From Erythrobacter tepidarius (GTDB lineage: Bacteria; Pseudomonadota; Alphaproteobacteria; Sphingomonadales; Sphingomonadaceae), in assembly GCF_002155695.1 (NCBI RefSeq), contig NZ_MUYJ01000008.1, positions 62,001 to 126,000 on the forward strand: a stretch of 64,000 bases of DNA, given 5' to 3'. Below the pieces are notes generated by a model. That model saw only the letters and a list, made by a program, of their open reading frames with translations, did no database searches and was not told the origin of the DNA. Shown here piece by piece: positions 1 through 8,810 of this stretch (position 1 is its first letter; each line of letters begins with the position of its first letter). A program made the position numbers and the translations under genes.

Positions 1-138
1 CGGCCGCCAGGCGGTATGGCACGGGCGCCGATGCCATGGCCTGCACGCTCTGCAAAGCATTGTTCCCCATGCTCGCAGATAGCCGCATTTGACGCAGTTA
101 TACAAGGATGTCGGCGAAATCTTACAAGAGCGCCAATG

Positions 139-169
139 CAAAGGGCGGGGACCCCCAGGCACCCGCCCT
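139..169 (-). terminator. Rho-independent terminator of rpmI-rplT
   Basis: Read on the minus strand, an 8-bp perfect GC-rich stem (AGGGCGGG pairing with CCCGCCCT) encloses a 12-nt loop and is followed by CTTTGC. It lies about 30 bases after the rplT stop, where the operon should end. The T-run is short (three), so termination may be partial. Bases 1-138 show no recognisable gene. Confidence 0.6.
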
Positions 170-200
170 CCGAACTTCAGGAAAGTAAACCCGCAATCCT

Positions 201-560
201 TCAGGCCGCAAGCGCGGCCTTGGCCTGGGCGATCACGGCCTTGAACACCCCGCCCTCGTTCATGGCGAGATCGGCCATCGCCTTGCGATCGAGCTCGATG
301 CCGGCCAGCTTGATGCCGTGCATGAACTGCGAATAGGTCAGGCCTTCCATGCGGACAGCCGCGTTGATGCGCTGGATCCACAGGGCGCGGAAGTTCCGCT
401 TTTTCACCTTGCGGTCGCGATAGGCGTACTGCCCGGCCTTCTCGACCGCCTGACGGGCGATGCGGATGGTGTTCTTGCGGCGACCGCGATAGCCCTTGGC
501 CTGATCGAGGATCCGCTTGTGCTTGGCGCGGGTGGTAACACCGCGTTTGATGCGAGGCAT
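201..560 (-). CDS. rplT: 50S ribosomal protein L20
   Basis: Ribosomal protein L20 binds 23S rRNA early in assembly of the large subunit. The 119-residue product has the usual length and the family's basic N-terminal segment beginning MPRIKRGV, with runs such as KGYRGRRKN near residues 22-30 and the globular C-terminal domain from about residue 60. The ATG start has an AAGGA Shine-Dalgarno about 10 bases upstream. It lies 47 bases downstream of rpmI on the same strand, the standard L35-L20 pairing. infC is not directly upstream as it is in many bacteria. The call is secure. Confidence 0.98.
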   Translation of the reverse strand: MPRIKRGVTTRAKHKRILDQAKGYRGRRKNTIRIARQAVEKAGQYAYRDRKVKKRNFRALWIQRINAAVRMEGLTYSQFMHGIKLAGIELDRKAMADLAMNEGGVFKAVIAQAKAALAA

Positions 561-607
561 GTCAGTATATCCTTATCTTGAGGATGCAGGGCGCAAGGCC
601 GCCTGCA

Positions 608-811
608 TCAATCCAGCCCGTAGGGCGCCCACTTCTTGATCGTCGGCGTATCGTTTTCCGAGAGAACCGAAGTGCCGCGGTTGGTGCGGATATACTTGGC
701 GTTATGGCTGATCAGGCGGTGCCGCTTGCCAGCGACGCCGTGCTTGATCTTGCCGGTGGCGGTGATCTTGAAGCGCTTCTTCACACCGCTCTTGGTCTTC
801 AGCTTGGGCAT
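608..811 (-). CDS. rpmI: 50S ribosomal protein L35
   Basis: L35 is a small basic protein of the large ribosomal subunit. The product is 67 residues and begins [14 protein letters not shown], which is the family signature. Two ATG codons occur in frame, at 817 and 811. The AGGAG Shine-Dalgarno abuts the first but sits 6 bases before the second, so 811 is chosen, which also matches the usual MPKLKTK start. The gene leads the rpmI-rplT operon. Its promoter should lie between 812 and about 1020, the divergent gap with the methyltransferase gene. Confidence 0.97.
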   Translation of the reverse strand: MPKLKTKSGVKKRFKITATGKIKHGVAGKRHRLISHNAKYIRTNRGTSVLSENDTPTIKKWAPYGLD

Positions 812-1025
812 TTTCATCTCCTGTTCGGGGACACGTCTGAACCGGCCCTGGCAGCCCTTGTCGCCAGGCTGGCTGATTGATTCGTGTCAGTGAAGTGCGC
901 GCGCTTAGGCGGGAGACGCACGAAAGGCAAGAGGTTCGGACAATCCCGCCCTATCCCCTTGCATCCGGCGAAAAGTGCAACGCCCGCATTGCTCCTCGGC
1001 CCGAATCGCCTATGGGGCGCATGGC

Positions 1026-1676
1026 ATGACCTTTGAAAATCCCAGCCCCACGCTCGATCGCCCGCCGCGCGGAGAGTTCCTGCGCTTCCTTCGTGCGGCC
1101 GCAGTCTTCTTCCGCGGGTTTCTCGAAAACCCTGCGATGGTTGCCTCGGTCGTCCCCTCCTCGCAGGCCACGATCGATGCGATGCTGGCCAAGGTCGATT
1201 GGGCCCGGTGCAAGCTTTTCGTCGAATACGGCCCCGGGGTCGGCACCTTCACCACCCGCATCCTCGACTGCCTGCCGCCGGACGGCAGGCTGCTGGCGAT
1301 CGACACCAACCCGCGCTTCGTCGCCTTCCTCCGCGAAACGATCACCGATCCACGCCTTGAAGTGGTGCTCGGCTCGGCCAGAGATGTCGAACGCATCGTA
1401 CACGAGATCGGCGAATCCCATGCCGACTACATCATCTCGGGCCTGCCCTTCTCCTCTTTGCCGGAAGATGTGGCGCAGGAGATCGTCGCGGCGAGCTACG
1501 CGGTGCTGCGCGACGGCGGCGCCTTCATGACCTACCAGTTCCGCCCGACCGCGCGCGCCCTTACCGCCGCGCAGTTCGAGCGGATCGATACCGGCCTTGC
1601 CCTGTTCAACATCCCGCTCTGCGTGCTGGCATGGGGCTGGAAGGAAGCGCCGGCTGCGGCGCGCGAAGCGGCCTGA
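1026..1676 (+). CDS. PmtA-like SAM-dependent methyltransferase
   Basis: A 216-residue class I methyltransferase resembling bacterial phospholipid N-methyltransferases (PmtA type), which methylate phosphatidylethanolamine towards phosphatidylcholine. The SAM-binding motif EYGPGVGTF falls near residues 66-74 and is followed by an acidic motif in LLAIDTNP. The SGLPFSSLP stretch near residue 137 and the late YQF segment are typical of that family, which also resembles rRNA adenine dimethylases. The ATG at 1026 is preferred because the upstream in-frame codons look non-coding. It is transcribed divergently from rpmI. Whether the true substrate is a phospholipid is inferred from the family only. 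Confidence 0.75.
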   Translation: MTFENPSPTLDRPPRGEFLRFLRAAAVFFRGFLENPAMVASVVPSSQATIDAMLAKVDWARCKLFVEYGPGVGTFTTRILDCLPPDGRLLAIDTNPRFVAFLRETITDPRLEVVLGSARDVERIVHEIGESHADYIISGLPFSSLPEDVAQEIVAASYAVLRDGGAFMTYQFRPTARALTAAQFERIDTGLALFNIPLCVLAWGWKEAPAAAREAA

Positions 1677-1690
1677 TAGGCGGCTGCCTC

Positions 1691-2461
1691 CTAGCCCATC
1701 GCCGCAAGCACGTCCTCAAGCCGCGCCGGATCGCCAAGCGCGATCACCGTGCCGTCGCTGCCGGCATCGAGCGGATGGCCCTGCCAGTCGCTCATCATGC
1801 CCCCGGCGCCTTCTACCACCGGCACCAGCGCGGCATAATCGTAGAGCTTGAGCCCCGCCTCGATCACCAGGTCGATATGGCCGCTCGCAACGAGGCCGTA
1901 ATTGTAGCAGTCCCCGCCGAACAGGATCTTCTTTTCCGCCACTTGCTTGGCGACCGACATAAAGGCGTCGGCCTCCTCGCTGGTGAACAGGTGCGGGCTG
2001 GTGGTGGCGAGCACCGCATCGGACAGCTCCTTGAGCGGCCGTGCGGTCGCGGGCTTGCCGTTGAACAGGGTCGGCTGGCCGATCCGCCCGACCCAGCGCT
2101 CTCCGGCAATCGGCTGGTCGATGATGCCGAGCACCGGCCAGCCGTCCTGCAGCAGTGCGATCAGCGTGCCGAAGATCGGACGGCCGGCAATGAAGCTGGT
2201 GGTGCCGTCAATCGGATCGAGCACCCACTGCCGGCCCGCGCTCTCGTTGCGGGTGCCATATTCCTCGCCGATGATGCCGTCGGCGGGGAAGGTGTCCTCG
2301 ATCAGCTTGCGCATTGCCGCTTCGGCCGCGCGGTCGGCTTCGGTGACGAAGGAGCGGTCGGCCTTGCGCTCGTGGCGCCATACCCCGCGAAACAGCGGCC
2401 GGATGGCAGCGCCAGCGGCGTCGGCCAGCGCCATGGCAAGGGCGAGGTCTTTATCGGTCAT
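1691..2461 (-). CDS. hisN: inositol monophosphatase family, probable histidinol-phosphatase
   Basis: A 256-residue Mg-dependent phosphatase of the inositol monophosphatase superfamily. It carries the metal-binding GEE at 65-67, the core motif DPIDGTTSF at 82-90 and a second-domain motif around KLYDYAAL near residue 207. The family contains IMPase, CysQ and the HisN-type histidinol-phosphatase. The short N-terminus, the FGGDCYNYG stretch and comparison with other alphaproteobacteria favour HisN. The ATG at 2461 starts the recognisable domain; upstream codons to 2596 are out-of-frame coding of the preceding gene. It overlaps that gene by 11 bases, so the two are translationally coupled in the prs operon. 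Confidence 0.8.
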   Translation of the reverse strand: MTDKDLALAMALADAAGAAIRPLFRGVWRHERKADRSFVTEADRAAEAAMRKLIEDTFPADGIIGEEYGTRNESAGRQWVLDPIDGTTSFIAGRPIFGTLIALLQDGWPVLGIIDQPIAGERWVGRIGQPTLFNGKPATARPLKELSDAVLATTSPHLFTSEEADAFMSVAKQVAEKKILFGGDCYNYGLVASGHIDLVIEAGLKLYDYAALVPVVEGAGGMMSDWQGHPLDAGSDGTVIALGDPARLEDVLAAMG

Positions 2462-2804
2462 GGGATTCCCAATAAGCAAAGGCTTCCGCCTGTCGAGCCT
2501 CGGTGTAGCGCCTGGCCTCGGCCCCTTCCCATTCGAGCGGCAGGTCGGGATGGATCCGGCTGCGACTGACGAACCAGCCCTGTCCCGGCAAACCATCCGA
2601 TTGACGCACCACCAGCACCGCCAGACCCGGCTCGCCCGCCGCGCGTGCGTTCTCGTCGATCGCGTCGAGCACCTTGCATAATTGGCGCATCAAGGGGCGG
2701 GTAAAGGTGTGGCCCAGCAGCGCAAGCAGCCCGCCATAGGTAAGGGTCGAATGCGCGCGGGCCGCTGCAATCAGCAGGCCGCGCACTTCCGACGGATCGA
2801 ACAT
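2451..2804 (-). CDS. conserved protein of unknown function in prs operon
   Basis: A 117-residue soluble protein that I do not recognise as a characterised family. It has no signal peptide or membrane segment. The middle carries a hydrophobic strand-like stretch (LAVLVVR) followed by GLPGQGWF, and the C-terminus is rich in aromatic and charged residues. The start codon overlaps the prs stop by one base (TGATG) and the 3' end overlaps the HisN-type gene by 11 bases, so it sits tightly inside a three-gene operon. That implies a real gene, possibly linked to PRPP or histidine metabolism, but the function is not established. Confidence 0.75.
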   Translation of the reverse strand: MFDPSEVRGLLIAAARAHSTLTYGGLLALLGHTFTRPLMRQLCKVLDAIDENARAAGEPGLAVLVVRQSDGLPGQGWFVSRSRIHPDLPLEWEGAEARRYTEARQAEAFAYWESHDR

Positions 2805-3739
2805 CAGTCAAACAGGCTCGACACCGAGCTCTCATCGGCGATCCGGCGGATCGCCTCGCCCACCAGCGGGGCGATGGTCAGGACGCGGATGCGATCGGAG
2901 GCTTCGGTCGCCTCGGTCGGGCGGATCGAATCGGTTATCACCAGCTCTTTCAGTGCCGAACCGTTGATCCGCGCCACCGCGCCGCCCGACAGCACGCCGT
3001 GGGTGATGTAGGCCGCAACCGACTTCGCCCCGTTCGCCAGCAGCGCCTCGGCCGCGTTGCACAGCGTGCCGCCCGAATCGATGATGTCGTCGATCAGAAT
3101 GCAGTGGCGGCCCGAGACGTCGCCAATGATGTTCATCACCTCGCTCTCGCCCGGACGGTCACGGCGCTTGTCGACGATCGCCAGCGGGGCGTTGTCGAGC
3201 CGCTTGGCGAGCGCGCGGGCGCGCACCACGCCGCCGACGTCGGGGGAGACCACCATCAGGTCCTGCTCGCCGTAGCGCGCCTGGATATCCGCGGCCATCA
3301 CCGGCGCGGCATAGAGGTTGTCGGTCGGGATATCGAAGAAGCCCTGAATCTGCCCGGCGTGGAGATCGACCGCGAGCACGCGGTCAGCTCCGGCCTCGGT
3401 AATCAGGTTGGCGACCAGCTTGGCCGAGATCGGGGTGCGCGGGCCGGGCTTGCGATCCTGCCGGGCATAGCCGAAATAGGGCACCACCGCGGTGATCCGC
3501 CGGGCCGAGGCGCGGCGCAGCGCATCGATGCAGATCAGCAGTTCCATCAGGTTGTCATTGGCCGGAAAGCTCGTCGGCTGGACGACAAACACATCCTCGC
3601 CGCGCACGTTCTCATGGATCTCGACGAAGACTTCCTCATCGGCAAAGCGCCGGACGCTGGCATCGGTAAGCGGGATTTCGAGATAGGCCGCGATGGCCCT
3701 GGCAAGCGGCAGGTTCGAATTGCCGGACATGATCTTCAT
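2804..3739 (-). CDS. prs: ribose-phosphate pyrophosphokinase
   Basis: PRPP synthetase transfers pyrophosphate from ATP to ribose 5-phosphate, giving PRPP for purine, pyrimidine, histidine and NAD synthesis. The 311-residue product has the usual length. It shows the [11 protein letters not shown] signature at about 125-135, the flexible-loop basic residues around YARQDRK (91-97) and the PRPP-binding loop DDIIDSGGT at 217-225. It heads an operon with two downstream genes that overlap end to end. The start could also be the ATG three codons later (3730). The divergent gap to 3954 holds its promoter and the porin's control region. Confidence 0.97.
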   Translation of the reverse strand: MKIMSGNSNLPLARAIAAYLEIPLTDASVRRFADEEVFVEIHENVRGEDVFVVQPTSFPANDNLMELLICIDALRRASARRITAVVPYFGYARQDRKPGPRTPISAKLVANLITEAGADRVLAVDLHAGQIQGFFDIPTDNLYAAPVMAADIQARYGEQDLMVVSPDVGGVVRARALAKRLDNAPLAIVDKRRDRPGESEVMNIIGDVSGRHCILIDDIIDSGGTLCNAAEALLANGAKSVAAYITHGVLSGGAVARINGSALKELVITDSIRPTEATEASDRIRVLTIAPLVGEAIRRIADESSVSSLFD

Positions 3740-3872
3740 GACGCGCGAATCCCCGAAGGCAGGTGGTAAGGCCCGCCTAGCGCCGCGTCATGGAATTGCA
3801 ACGCGCGAGACCCGCTTGTCGTCAGGCGTGCGCTCGCGGGCCTGCGACGGGACGCGAGAAACATTGTCGTAA

Positions 3873-3890
3873 ATGTCACAAATCTGACAC
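3873..3890 (+). promoter_or_regulatory. PHO box (PhoB-binding site) upstream of porin
   Basis: Two 7-bp half-sites, ATGTCAC and CTGACAC, are separated by AAAT, giving the 11-base repeat period of a PHO box. The enterobacterial consensus is CTGTCAT-N4-CTGTCAY; this site differs at few positions and CTGACAC is a common half-site variant. It lies about 65 bases before the porin ATG, a normal activator distance. PhoB control is inferred from this match and from the phosphate-porin family of the gene. Confidence 0.65.
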
Positions 3891-3954
3891 GTGGCAAACA
3901 TAGAGGCGCCCGCAAACGGTCACATCCGGCCGCACTTCTGGCAGGCAGTCTATC

Positions 3955-5466
3955 ATGTCCTCTGTTTCCGGTGGCTCGGCCATCGCCCTTCTCGCCGCCG
4001 TCCTGCTGGCCGGCACCAGCACCCCCGCGATCGCCCAGAGCGCGGCTTCCGCCCCGGCGGAGGACACCGATCAAAGCGCGACGATCGCCGATCTCCAGCG
4101 CCAGATCGATGAACTGAAGGCGATGGTGAGCGCCTTGCAGGCCGCGCAAGCGGCTCCCGCCCCGGCAGCGCCCCCCGTTATCGCCCCGGTCCCGATGACG
4201 GCGCAAGCCGCCGCGCCCGGCGCATCGCCGGCTCCGGCGGTCACCACGCTGCCGGCGATGGCGCCGACGCAGGCTCCGCAGCAGGCCGCACAGGTTGCCG
4301 TGGCCACAGCCCCCAAGAGCAAGGCGTGGTACGAAAAGCTGCGCCTGCGCGGCTATACCCAGATGCGCTTCAACCAGATCGTCTCGGGCGATGCCGACGC
4401 GCCCGCGGGCGTTTCGCGCCTGCGCACCATCGGTGACAGCGACGTGCGCGGCGCCAGCAATTTCAGCTTTCGCCGGATACGCCTTGTGCTGCAGGGCGAC
4501 CTGAGCAAGCACGTTTCGATCTACTTCCAGCCCGATTTCGCCGCCGCGGTCTCGAACCAGTCGGTCGGCGAACGGCGCGAAGGCACGGTTTCGCTGCGCG
4601 ACATGTATGCCGACGTCTTCCCGACCGGCGACAAGGCCTTCCGCATCCGCCTCGGCCAGTCCAAGGTGCCTTTTGGCTGGGAGAACATGCAGTCCTCGTC
4701 CAACCGTCTCGCGCTGGATCGCACCGACGCGATCAACTCGGCTGCGCCGGGCGAGCGCGATCTCGGCATCGTCGCCTATTACACGCCGCCGCGCGTGCAG
4801 AAGATCTGGGACCGCCTGGCTGCCGACGGGCAGAAGCTTTTCGGCAATTACGGGGCCTTTGGCTTCGGCGTGTTCAACGGTCAGGGCCTCAACCGCACCG
4901 AAACCGACAATGACGTGATGCTGGTGGGCCTTGCGACCTGGCCGTTCGCGCTCGACGGGCTGGGCCTCGACGGGCAGGTGTTCGAAGTCGGCGGCTCGAT
5001 CATGCGCAACACCATCCGCCCGGAAGTGCGCAGCGGCGGCGTCAGCACCATCGGGTACAAGGACAACCGCGTGAACCTCCATGCGATTCTCTATCCCAAC
5101 CCCTTCGGCCTTCAGGGCGAATGGAACTGGGGCACTGGCCCCGAATTCGATCCCGCCACCGGCCGGATCGAGGAGCGCCCGCTGCGCGGCGGCTATGTGC
5201 AGGCGATGGCCAGGATCGACGAATCCCCGATCGGGCCGTTCTATCCTTTCGCCCGCTGGCAATATTACCGCGGCGGATTCAAGGCGGCGGTCAACGCGCC
5301 GCGGCTGGAGACCGAGGAGCTGGAGCTGGGCCTCGAATTCCAGCTCGATCCATCGCTGGAGATCACCGCGACCTACGGCTGGGCCGCGCGCAAGGAGCCT
5401 GACGAGCGCCGTTTCGGGCAGGCGGAAGGGCAGATCCTGCGCGTGCAGGCGCAGTGGAACTACTGA
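3955..5466 (+). CDS. OprO/OprP-type porin, phosphate-selective family
   Basis: A 503-residue outer-membrane beta-barrel porin of the OprO/OprP family, whose Pseudomonas members import phosphate or pyrophosphate. A signal peptide ends at about residue 27 (TPAIAQ). A short coiled-coil follows (about 41-65), then a Pro/Ala-rich linker to about 120. The barrel starts at WYEKLRLRGYTQMRF with the characteristic FSFRRIRLVLQGDL segment near 175. The protein ends in an aromatic C-terminus (QWNY), as outer-membrane proteins should. A PHO box upstream suggests induction by phosphate starvation. The alanine/proline linker is longer than in OprP. Substrate selectivity is not shown by sequence. Confidence 0.88.
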   Translation: MSSVSGGSAIALLAAVLLAGTSTPAIAQSAASAPAEDTDQSATIADLQRQIDELKAMVSALQAAQAAPAPAAPPVIAPVPMTAQAAAPGASPAPAVTTLPAMAPTQAPQQAAQVAVATAPKSKAWYEKLRLRGYTQMRFNQIVSGDADAPAGVSRLRTIGDSDVRGASNFSFRRIRLVLQGDLSKHVSIYFQPDFAAAVSNQSVGERREGTVSLRDMYADVFPTGDKAFRIRLGQSKVPFGWENMQSSSNRLALDRTDAINSAAPGERDLGIVAYYTPPRVQKIWDRLAADGQKLFGNYGAFGFGVFNGQGLNRTETDNDVMLVGLATWPFALDGLGLDGQVFEVGGSIMRNTIRPEVRSGGVSTIGYKDNRVNLHAILYPNPFGLQGEWNWGTGPEFDPATGRIEERPLRGGYVQAMARIDESPIGPFYPFARWQYYRGGFKAAVNAPRLETEELELGLEFQLDPSLEITATYGWAARKEPDERRFGQAEGQILRVQAQWNY

Positions 5467-5470
5467 TCGC

Positions 5471-5505
5471 GGGGCTTGCCAGACGACGTGGACGAGGCAA
5501 GTCCC
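5471..5505 (+). terminator. stem-loop after porin gene
   Basis: A 10-bp stem (GGGGCTTGCC with GGCAAGTCCC, one G-T wobble) begins five bases after the porin stop codon. No T-run follows, so it may act as an mRNA 3' stabiliser or a weak terminator rather than a classical intrinsic terminator. Confidence 0.4.
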
Positions 5506-5620
5506 GGCGCGCACCGCTAAGGGGGCGATGCGGCGCACGGCGGCAGGGGCGCAATCCCCCGGCCAGGTTGGCCCGGTGCGATGAGGCCGTGTGGCCGAGG
5601 ATGTGCAGCGCGCGCTACGG

Positions 5621-5698
5621 TCACAGCGCCATCAGCAGGCCTGCCGCAACAAGCCACCCGCCTGCCGCCAGCAGCATGATGAACGCCGGCGCCGGCAC
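5621..5698 (-). CDS. possible 25-residue membrane peptide downstream of glpX
   Basis: Six bases after the glpX stop, a GTG opens a 25-codon frame encoding an almost wholly hydrophobic peptide (MPAPAFIMLLAAGGWLVAAG and five more residues), enough for one transmembrane helix. No Shine-Dalgarno is visible, so translation would depend on coupling to glpX. Chance frames of this size are common in GC-rich DNA, so confidence is low. I know no family for it. Confidence 0.2.
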   Translation of the reverse strand: MPAPAFIMLLAAGGWLVAAGLLMAL

Positions 5699-5704
5699 GA
5701 AGGT

Positions 5705-6721
5705 TCAGGCGATTCGGTGTTCCCCGCGAATCCAGCGCACCGTGCCGCTCGAAGCCCGCATCACCACGCTTTCGGTGGTCATGTAGACCTCCCCCGTCGG
5801 CTTGCGGCGGCGCTTGACCCCGTCAAGCAGCGAGCCGCTGGTCACGCCGGTGGCCGCGAAGATGCAGTCGCCCTTGGCCAGATCCTCGAGCTTGTAGATG
5901 CGGTCGAAATCGGTGATGCCCCACTTGCGGGCGCGGGCTTTCTCGTCCTCGTTGCGGAACACCAGCCGGCCGTTGAACTGCCCGCCGACGCAGCGCAGCG
6001 CCGCAGCGGCCAGCACGCCTTCGGGCGCACCGCCCTGGCCCATGTAGAGATCGACCGTGGTCTCCTCGTCGGTCACCGCGATCACCCCGGCCACGTCACC
6101 ATCGCCGATCAGCACCACCCCGCAGCCCAGAGCGCGCAGCTCGGCAATCAGCTCGGCGTGGCGCGGGCGATCGAGCACGCAGACATTGATCTGCGAAGGA
6201 TCGCAGCCCTTGGCGTCCGCCACCGCCTTGACGTTCTCGGTCGGCGACTTGGCGAGGTCGATGATGCCTTCGGGATAGCCCGGGCCGACCGCGATCTTGT
6301 CCATGTAGGTGTCAGGTGCATTGAGTAGGCAGCCCTGTTCCGCCGCCGCCAGCACCGCGAGCGCGTTGGGGCCGGCCTTGGCGGTGATGGTGGTGCCTTC
6401 GAGCGGATCGAGCGCGATGTCGATCTTCGGGCCCTTGCCCATGCCCACCTTCTCGCCGATGTAGAGCATCGGCGCCTCGTCGCGCTCGCCCTCGCCGATC
6501 ACCACCGTGCCGTCGATATAGAGATTGTCGAAGGCCTTGCGCATCGCTGCCACGGCGGCTGCATCGGCCGCCTTCTCGTCGCCGCGCCCGATCAATCGGG
6601 CTGCGGCGATCGCCGCCGCTTCGGTCACGCGCACCATCTCCAGCACCAGCACCCGCTGGATCGCATTCTCCGCAGAAGCTTGCCTGGCCGCATCAGCGTG
6701 CGTATCGTTCGCCGAGTTCAT
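5705..6721 (-). CDS. glpX: class II fructose-1,6-bisphosphatase
   Basis: GlpX hydrolyses fructose 1,6-bisphosphate to fructose 6-phosphate in gluconeogenesis, using divalent metal. The 338-residue product has the normal length. It shows GEGERDEAPML at 76-86 and the metal and substrate loop DPLEGTT at 105-111. The start at 6721 is preferred over codons up to 6916, because the family begins close to this point and the upstream residues look like shadow translation. In many alphaproteobacteria glpX follows hom directly; here a gene on the opposite strand separates them. A very small hydrophobic frame follows at 5698-5621. Confidence 0.96.
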   Translation of the reverse strand: MNSANDTHADAARQASAENAIQRVLVLEMVRVTEAAAIAAARLIGRGDEKAADAAAVAAMRKAFDNLYIDGTVVIGEGERDEAPMLYIGEKVGMGKGPKIDIALDPLEGTTITAKAGPNALAVLAAAEQGCLLNAPDTYMDKIAVGPGYPEGIIDLAKSPTENVKAVADAKGCDPSQINVCVLDRPRHAELIAELRALGCGVVLIGDGDVAGVIAVTDEETTVDLYMGQGGAPEGVLAAAALRCVGGQFNGRLVFRNEDEKARARKWGITDFDRIYKLEDLAKGDCIFAATGVTSGSLLDGVKRRRKPTGEVYMTTESVVMRASSGTVRWIRGEHRIA

Positions 6722-6798
6722 GTCTAATTCAGCCCCTTGTCGCTCTGGTGCCTCCCAAGATCGCCACCAGACCATGTATTGCCCCGGCGCATAAGCGG

Positions 6799-7443
6799 AT
6801 GGAGACGGGTTTGTCGAGCAATGCCATGCCCGTCCTGTCGGGTTTTCATCTCTCCCTGTCGGCCTTGGCGCTGTTCGCCGGATTGCCGCTGGCCGCGCAG
6901 GATGACACGCCTGCAACAGCGATGCCCGCCGACCGTTCGGCGCCCGATCCGGCTGCCACCCCGGGCGAGCCGCCGCGCCCGCGCATCAACGTGCTGGTCA
7001 CCGTGCCGCGCGGCGAAGTCAATCAGGCGCAGGCGAAGGAATGCGTCGATCGCGCCGATGCGGGCACGATCAGCGGCGAGATCGTGGTGTGCCGCGAGGT
7101 CAGCGTGGACAATTCCGCCCTCACTGGCGATCGTGCGACGAGTCAGAAGCGCTATGCCGAGGAAACCGCCTTCAAGGGCGCTCCGGCGGCCCCCGACCTG
7201 TTCGGTATCCCCGACAACGGCAAGGGCATCGGGTTCGGCGGAGTGCCACCGCCAGCGCTGTTCATCGATGTCGAGGCCCTGCCCAAGGCGCCGGCCGGAT
7301 CGGACGCGGACCGCATCGCGCGCGGCCTGCCCCCGCTCAATCAGGATGCCGAGCTTTCCGAGGAAGAGGAAAAGGCCCGGCGCGAGGCCGCGGGGATCAA
7401 GACCACCGTACCCGCGCGCCCCGACAGGAAGAAGAAGGGTTAG
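6799..7443 (+). CDS. secreted protein of unknown function
   Basis: A 214-residue protein with an N-terminal hydrophobic signal segment (residues about 10-27, ending in PLAAQ), then a Pro/Ala-rich stretch and a soluble domain containing a conserved-looking pair of cysteines (KECVDRAD and IVVCREV) near residues 76 and 96. The C-terminus is charged and ends in a lysine run. I do not recognise a family. The start may instead be the ATG at 6826. It lies between glpX and hom but on the opposite strand, and its stop overlaps the hom stop region by 4 bases. Periplasmic location is inferred. Confidence 0.7.
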   Translation: METGLSSNAMPVLSGFHLSLSALALFAGLPLAAQDDTPATAMPADRSAPDPAATPGEPPRPRINVLVTVPRGEVNQAQAKECVDRADAGTISGEIVVCREVSVDNSALTGDRATSQKRYAEETAFKGAPAAPDLFGIPDNGKGIGFGGVPPPALFIDVEALPKAPAGSDADRIARGLPPLNQDAELSEEEEKARREAAGIKTTVPARPDRKKKG

Positions 7444-8771
7444 TTCGGCAGGATCGGCAGCACCAGCGGCGCGCCGACCAGACTTTCGGAACCTTCGAGC
7501 AGCGCCAGTGCTGCGGTGACCGCCGCTTCCGGCCCCTCGTGGGTCACCATTGCCACCATCACCTCGCCTTCGGCCGTGCCGCGACCCTGCTGGATCAGGC
7601 TCTCGATCGAAACCGCCCCGTCGCGCATCGCGGCGGTGATCTCGGCGAGCACGCCGGGCCGGTCTTTCACCATGAAGCGGATATAGGTGCGCGCTGGGCG
7701 CGCGCCCGGCTCAGCCGGCGGCAGCGCGGCAAGCTGGGCAACCGGGATCGAAAAGGGCGCGCCCACCTCGTCGCGGGCAATGTCGATCAGATCGGCGGCG
7801 ACCGCGCTTGCGGTCGGGCCGTCGCCCGCACCCGCGCCCTGGAACAGCAGGCGGCCAGAGAAATTGCCCTCGGCCACCACCGCATTGGTCGCGCCGTCGA
7901 CCGCGCTCAACGGGTGGCCCTTGGCGATGAGGCACGGGCGCACGCGCTGGAGCAGCCGGGGGCCATTGGCGGTGTCCTCGACATCGGCCTCGCCGATCAG
8001 CCGGATCACGAAGCCGAGCGCATCGGCCTGGGCGATGTCGGCGGCGCGCACCTGGGTGATGCCGGTGATCCTGACACCGGCAAAGTCGATCCGGGTGCCG
8101 AAGCCGATGCTGGCGAGGATCGCGAGCTTGTGCGCGGCATCGATTCCCTCGATATCGAACGCGGGATCGGCCTCGGCAAAGCCCAGCCGCTGGGCTTCGG
8201 CCAGAACCGCGCCGAAATCCGCGCCGGTGCGCTCCATCGTCGAGAGGATGTAATTGCAGGTGCCGTTGAGGATGCCATAGACCTTGGTGAGCGCGTTGGC
8301 CGAGGTGCCCTCGCGCAGCCCCTTGATCACCGGGATGCCGCCCGCCACCGCCGCCTCGAACTTCAGCGCGGCATTGTTCGCCTCGGCGATTTGCGCCAGT
8401 TCCAGCCCGTGATGCGCGATCATCGCCTTGTTGGCGGTGACGAGGCCCTTGCCCGCGCCCAGGGCAGCGCGCGAGAGCGCGAGCGCCGGGCCATCCGCCC
8501 CGCCGACCAGCTCGACCACCACGTCCACATCATCCCGCCGGGCCAGCGCGGTCATGTCGTCTTCCCAGGCGAAGGGAGTGATATCGACCCCGCGATCCTT
8601 GCCGCGATCGCGCGCCGAGACGGCCACCACCTCGATTCGCCGTCCCGCGCGCGCCGCGATCAGGGCGGCATTGGTCGCCAGCAGCCGGATCACGCCTGCG
8701 CCGACCGTGCCAAGCCCAGCGATGGCGATACGCAGCGGAGCGGGTGCGGTGGTGGTCAAGCGGGCCTCCAT
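7440..8771 (-). CDS. hom: homoserine dehydrogenase
   Basis: It reduces aspartate semialdehyde to homoserine, committing carbon to threonine, methionine and isoleucine. The 443-residue product has the usual order: a Rossmann domain with GLGTVGAGV at about 19-27, a catalytic region with the GTCNYIL and EADPAFDIEG motifs around 175-215, and a C-terminal ACT domain from about residue 350 (RFMVKDRPGVLAEI), which normally gives threonine feedback control. The ATG at 8771 matches the family start. The gene ends in a 4-base convergent overlap with the secreted-protein gene. Confidence 0.97.
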   Translation of the reverse strand: MEARLTTTAPAPLRIAIAGLGTVGAGVIRLLATNAALIAARAGRRIEVVAVSARDRGKDRGVDITPFAWEDDMTALARRDDVDVVVELVGGADGPALALSRAALGAGKGLVTANKAMIAHHGLELAQIAEANNAALKFEAAVAGGIPVIKGLREGTSANALTKVYGILNGTCNYILSTMERTGADFGAVLAEAQRLGFAEADPAFDIEGIDAAHKLAILASIGFGTRIDFAGVRITGITQVRAADIAQADALGFVIRLIGEADVEDTANGPRLLQRVRPCLIAKGHPLSAVDGATNAVVAEGNFSGRLLFQGAGAGDGPTASAVAADLIDIARDEVGAPFSIPVAQLAALPPAEPGARPARTYIRFMVKDRPGVLAEITAAMRDGAVSIESLIQQGRGTAEGEVMVAMVTHEGPEAAVTAALALLEGSESLVGAPLVLPILPN

Positions 8772-8810
8772 GAATGATGCAGACGGCGCTTAGCCCGCAC
8801 CGCCGCGCGG

